A stretch of 56,346 nt of DNA from Desulfofundulus thermobenzoicus (lineage in GTDB: Bacteria; Bacillota; Desulfotomaculia; Desulfotomaculales; Desulfovirgulaceae), in contig NZ_WHYR01000022.1 of the NCBI RefSeq assembly GCF_009428905.1, positions 1 to 56,346 of the forward strand. Direction: 5' to 3'. Shown here piece after piece: positions 53,451 to 56,346 of this stretch (positions within the stretch are counted from its first letter, which is position 1; each line of letters opens with the position of its first letter). The notes beneath the pieces were generated by a model. That model did not search any database. It was not told where the DNA came from and was given only the letters and a program-made list of their open reading frames with translations. A program made the position numbers and the translations under genes.

Positions 53451-54128
53451 TCACATCACACCCAGACCGTTGAGCACCGGTTTGGTCACGGCGATGAAGT
53501 CGGCCAGTTTTTCAGCGACAAAATGCACATCGTTCCGTAAAACCACTTGAAAGGGTAGCAGCAGTTTCAAGCGATATTTTCCCGTGGTTTCCACCTTGGG
53601 CGGTTCCCTTTCCAGGGTTTCGCCCAGTTCCCGTTCAATGGCCTCTTTTTGGGCCAGTAAAGGCAAAAAGACCTGCTTTTTATATCCGTCCATAACCAGG
53701 TCAATAACCAGCAAGTCTTCCCCGCGGCGGGGACCCTTGCGGGGGCGGGTGCGCCCGATACGATAGTATATGTCCCGGGAACCAAAGGCCTTTATACATT
53801 TCCAGGATTCACTAATCCCCAGCCGCTGACCGGGCAGGCTATAAGTTATGTTGATATTTTTGTCGCCCAGCTTTTCCCGGGCAACGGCCAGCACTTCATC
53901 CATAAACTGATCAAAGGACCTGGCCGGTTCCCGGGTCCCAACCTCAAAACTGCCTGTGTTCACCCTTTCTTCCCTGAGCCAGCGTTCGAACCAGTCCAGC
54001 ACCTTTTTATAATCACCACCTGCACTGGTCACCGGCGCCGACCGTAAATGATGGGTCCCTTTTTCAAAGTCTTTTAAAAAGGCTTCCTTTTGCTGCCGGA
54101 ATACTTTCAGGAACTCTCTGTCAGTCAT
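53451..54128 (-). CDS. DUF4268-like protein of unknown function
   Basis: The 225-residue soluble protein starts MTDREFLKVFRQQKEAFLKD and has the segment LLAQKEAIERELGETLEREP near 165, which resembles the conserved motif of DUF4268 proteins (qkxxIExelGxxLxWxRxP). The C-terminal half is beta-rich (YRLKLLLPFQVVLRNDVHFV). No nuclease or methylase partner is nearby, although DUF4268 is often seen with restriction-type systems. The start follows GCGAGGGAG. The assignment is tentative. Confidence 0.6.
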   Translation of the reverse strand: MTDREFLKVFRQQKEAFLKDFEKGTHHLRSAPVTSAGGDYKKVLDWFERWLREERVNTGSFEVGTREPARSFDQFMDEVLAVAREKLGDKNINITYSLPGQRLGISESWKCIKAFGSRDIYYRIGRTRPRKGPRRGEDLLVIDLVMDGYKKQVFLPLLAQKEAIERELGETLEREPPKVETTGKYRLKLLLPFQVVLRNDVHFVAEKLADFIAVTKPVLNGLGVM

Positions 54129-54207
54129 CTCCCTCGCTCCTTAACAGATTTTCCTCATGCGAAGGGGTGGCATAACGGGATATGGCCCGGTCAGGTCGGA
54201 TGCTGTG

Positions 54208-54246
54208 CTCCGGGTGCCGCTAACAACCCATTACCGGCACCCGGAG
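54208..54246 (-). terminator. 12-bp stem-loop between the two minus-strand genes
   Basis: CTCCGGGTGCCG (54208-54219) pairs exactly with CGGCACCCGGAG (54235-54246). No T-tract follows on either strand, so it may be a processing site or a weak terminator behind the gene at 54305. Confidence 0.45.
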
Positions 54247-54304
54247 GCAGACGCTTTCCGCTCCTTCCAGTGCAGGCAGAATCTCCGGCAGTTCAGGGAA
54301 ACGG

Positions 54305-55123
54305 TTAGTGGTGTGCGCTAACGCCCTCGTCCTTAAAAAGGTACTTGTTGATCAGCTTGAACAACCCGGCAATGACGATACCGGCCGTAAGGGCAACGGC
54401 AATGCACAACACCCCATAGGCCACAGCGTTAACCTGAGCCATGCCACCCAGGGAACGTACCAATCCCACATTCACCACCGGCAGAACCCGGCTGGCCGTG
54501 GCCACCACCCGACCGTCCTTCACCGCATAAACGGTAATTTGACTATCTCCCCGGGGGACTTCCGGAGGAATGGCCAAAGTGGCTTCGTACTGGTTGCCCC
54601 TGACCATAACAGCATTTTCAGACATGCTGTAAAGGCCCCGCTGGGTGTTGAGTCGCACCAGCCCGTCCAGATATTCCTTCGCTTCTGCAGGGGGCAGGAC
54701 GACACTTTTCTCGTCATGCTTTCGCACAACCTGGGCATTGCCCCGAATATAAGAATATTCGCTGTCAATGCCCATGGCCCGCTGCAACTCCGGAGTCAAG
54801 CTGGTTATCCGGTCACTACCCAGCACTTTATACATTCCGGGCATTCCCTTTACATTAACTGTTTCCACTGTCATGTAAAAGATACCGCCTTTTTTCCCCT
54901 TCTTGCTCAACCCCACGGTCCTTTCAGGAGAAAGCACCTTTATAAATACCCGGCTTCCTTCCGGCACCTGACCGGAAATTTTCACCGTTTCGCCCGCAAA
55001 GTTCAGCCCCACTTCCACCGTGGACGGATTGGTGTTCACGGTCAGGGATTGGGCCAGGGCGAGAGGGGCTCCCGGAAGCAACAGCATTGCCACCAGCAAG
55101 AAAACCAAAAGTTTATTTTTCAT
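54305..55123 (-). CDS. TIGR02186-like (Alph_Pro_TM) membrane protein
   Basis: The 272-residue protein has a signal peptide (KNKLLVFLLVAMLLLPGAPL, cleavage after ALA), then an extracytoplasmic beta-rich domain (TVEVGLNFAGETVKISGQVP; SRVFIKVLSPERTVGLSKKG) and one C-terminal transmembrane helix (AYGVLCIAVALTAGIVIAGL). This arrangement and the ISGQVPEG..VxVxSPER pattern match the TIGR02186 family, known mainly from alphaproteobacteria next to TauE/SafE permeases. Its ATG overlaps the stop of the permease at 55123 as TGATG, so the two are coupled. The role is unknown; a permease accessory protein is likely. Confidence 0.8.
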   Translation of the reverse strand: MKNKLLVFLLVAMLLLPGAPLALAQSLTVNTNPSTVEVGLNFAGETVKISGQVPEGSRVFIKVLSPERTVGLSKKGKKGGIFYMTVETVNVKGMPGMYKVLGSDRITSLTPELQRAMGIDSEYSYIRGNAQVVRKHDEKSVVLPPAEAKEYLDGLVRLNTQRGLYSMSENAVMVRGNQYEATLAIPPEVPRGDSQITVYAVKDGRVVATASRVLPVVNVGLVRSLGGMAQVNAVAYGVLCIAVALTAGIVIAGLFKLINKYLFKDEGVSAHH

Positions 55124-56046
55124 CAGTGCCCCCCTCCCCCCGTGGTTAAACCGATGAAACTGACGGGCACGGTAACCAGATCAACAAACATTTTTACCAT
55201 CACCATCAAAACGATGAGGGACAGCAACACCCGCAGCTGCTCTCCCTTAAACCGCTTGCTGAACCGGGCGCCAATCTGGGCGCCGATGGTGGAACCGCAA
55301 AAGAGCAGGACGGCCAGCACCACATCCACGGTATGGTTGGTTATGGCCTGCTGGAAGGTCACATTCATGCTGGTGAAAACTATCTGAAACAGATCCGTAC
55401 CTATGGCAGCCATGGTGGGCATACCCAGCAGATAGATCATGGCCGGTACGGTAATGAATCCACCCCCCACACCCATCAGGGCGGCCAGCAATCCTACCAG
55501 AAAACCCAAACCCACCACAAAGATGATGTAAGCCCTGATGCCGCTCACCGGAAAATCGGTCTGCAGTGGCAGGGAAGCCAAAAATCGCTTGAATTTCGAT
55601 GGTTTGGCCGGGTCAGATACTTTTACCTTCCCGCGCAGTGCGTTTAAGCTTTCAATAAACATAAATCCGCCAATGAGAGCCAGGACCACCACGTAAATGA
55701 GCTTGACGGCAAAATCATAGTTGCCGAACCCGCGCAGGACCTTCACCAGCTGGGCGCCCACAGTGCCACCCATGATCCCTCCGATAAGAAAGGTGATGCC
55801 CATTTTCATATCCACGTTGCCCAAACGTTTATGGGCTATGGCCCCGGAACAGGAAGCAGCCACAATCTGGTTGGAGTCGGAGGCGGCGGCCACAGCCGGT
55901 GGAATGCCCACCATCATTAAAAGCGGTGTCAAAAGAAAACCGCCGCCCACCCCAAACAGACCGGACAACACGCCCACCAGAGCCCCCAGGCCCATGATCA
56001 GGAAGACGTTTACCGACATTCCCGCTACGGCCAGGTAAATGCTCAT
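55123..56046 (-). CDS. TauE/SafE-family permease (copy 2)
   Basis: The 307-residue membrane protein has about eight transmembrane helices and the two Gly-rich motifs LVGVLSGLFGVGGGFLLTPL (about 22) and LVGLLAALMGVGGGFITVPA (about 190). Such proteins move sulfite, sulfonates or related anions. It is clearly different from copy 1 in sequence. The start follows GAGGAGTGAGGG. The partner downstream is the TIGR02186-like protein, giving a two-gene unit. Confidence 0.9.
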   Translation of the reverse strand: MSIYLAVAGMSVNVFLIMGLGALVGVLSGLFGVGGGFLLTPLLMMVGIPPAVAAASDSNQIVAASCSGAIAHKRLGNVDMKMGITFLIGGIMGGTVGAQLVKVLRGFGNYDFAVKLIYVVVLALIGGFMFIESLNALRGKVKVSDPAKPSKFKRFLASLPLQTDFPVSGIRAYIIFVVGLGFLVGLLAALMGVGGGFITVPAMIYLLGMPTMAAIGTDLFQIVFTSMNVTFQQAITNHTVDVVLAVLLFCGSTIGAQIGARFSKRFKGEQLRVLLSLIVLMVMVKMFVDLVTVPVSFIGLTTGGGGH

Positions 56047-56346
56047 AAACCCTCACTCCTCTACTTCTTTCTGGTAAGAAGGCGATGATCATATCTTTCT
56101 CGTCCTCTGTTCAGTTTTTTCCGGCCGCTTTCGACCACCACCCCGGGCCCGGCAGTCCCCCAAAACCGCGGGTACGCCCCGGAACAGTGACCGGAAAGCC
56201 GTTCCCTGTTTCTCCAGCCCTGCACATTCAACGGGTAGAGGAAATATTTCCTTAACATCACCCCTTTTCCGGCTTGTGCTTGTAAACCCATGCACAAAGC
56301 TACTTTTAAAAAAAACGGGTTTAAAATAAATTTGTACCCTCCCCCC
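56047..56346. other. Upstream region of the permease unit at the window edge
   Basis: No gene was found; the open frames here lack ribosome binding sites. GGAAATATTTCC near 56238-56249 is a small palindrome. The minus-strand promoter of the permease should lie here, but no clear -35/-10 pair was seen. Confidence 0.3.

Noticed and set aside
56061..56297. 78-codon minus frame at the right edge
   Set aside because: No ribosome binding site, low-complexity basic composition, and it lies where the permease promoter is expected.

Overview
The window comes from a spore-forming, anaerobic, fairly high-GC Firmicute, most likely of the Desulfotomaculum/Pelotomaculum/Desulfofundulus (Peptococcaceae) kind. 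The basis is gene order that follows the Bacillus subtilis rpsB-to-tepA block almost gene for gene, sporulation markers (dipicolinate synthase dpaAB, ylxY, ylmC/ymxH, a D,D-carboxypeptidase, a spore-coat-type multicopper oxidase), and redox genes common in sulfate reducers or syntrophs (a siroheme/ferredoxin sulfite-reductase-like protein and a GltD-ferredoxin-MvhD fusion). The species is an inference; no rRNA or tRNA was seen.

Layout. (1) 1-4500 is an accessory island: the edge of an unknown gene, an AT-rich multicopper oxidase, a decayed XRE repressor facing an intact XRE-hicB-hicA module, and a second, broken hicB joined directly to a 3'-truncated tepA. (2) 4485-19000 on the minus strand carries tepA (broken), rnj, dapA, lysC, asd, dpaB, dpaA, dapB, an SDH-fold protease, ylmC, a small membrane protein, an M16 protease, a D,D-carboxypeptidase and ylxY. 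The dap/asd/lysC/dpa genes together feed lysine, diaminopimelate and spore dipicolinate. (3) 18986-22200 is an interruption: a sulfite-reductase-like ferredoxin protein and an IS607-type element with a dead resolvase and a full-length TnpB. (4) 22217-33862 is the pnp-rpsO-ribF-truB-nrnA-rbfA-infB-ylxQ-rnpM-nusA-rimP translation/RNA cluster, transcribed right to left. (5) 34055-47427 carries mgtC, a MGDG-synthase-type glycosyltransferase, proS, ispG, rseP, dxr, an AI-2E permease, cdsA, uppS, a small ferredoxin, a PASTA-like protein, frr, pyrH, tsf and rpsB: isoprenoid, phospholipid and undecaprenyl synthesis next to translation factors. (6) 47744-56346 is a second accessory region: an orphan PAS histidine kinase, the GltD-type fusion oxidoreductase, a 740-bp intergenic stretch with CRP-type palindromes and two related mini-ORFs, a 49-residue membrane peptide plus TauE/SafE permease, a DUF4268-like protein, and a TIGR02186-like membrane protein coupled to a second TauE/SafE permease.

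Several intergenic gaps hold members of imperfect palindromic repeat families (14773, 32040, 46233; related short motifs at 31366 and 37686), which look like degenerate mobile or REP-like sequences. Starts were re-chosen from visible ribosome binding sites where the longest open frame was implausible; several genes start with TTG or GTG. Domain positions are approximate, and all family assignments come from recognition of motifs without database searches.
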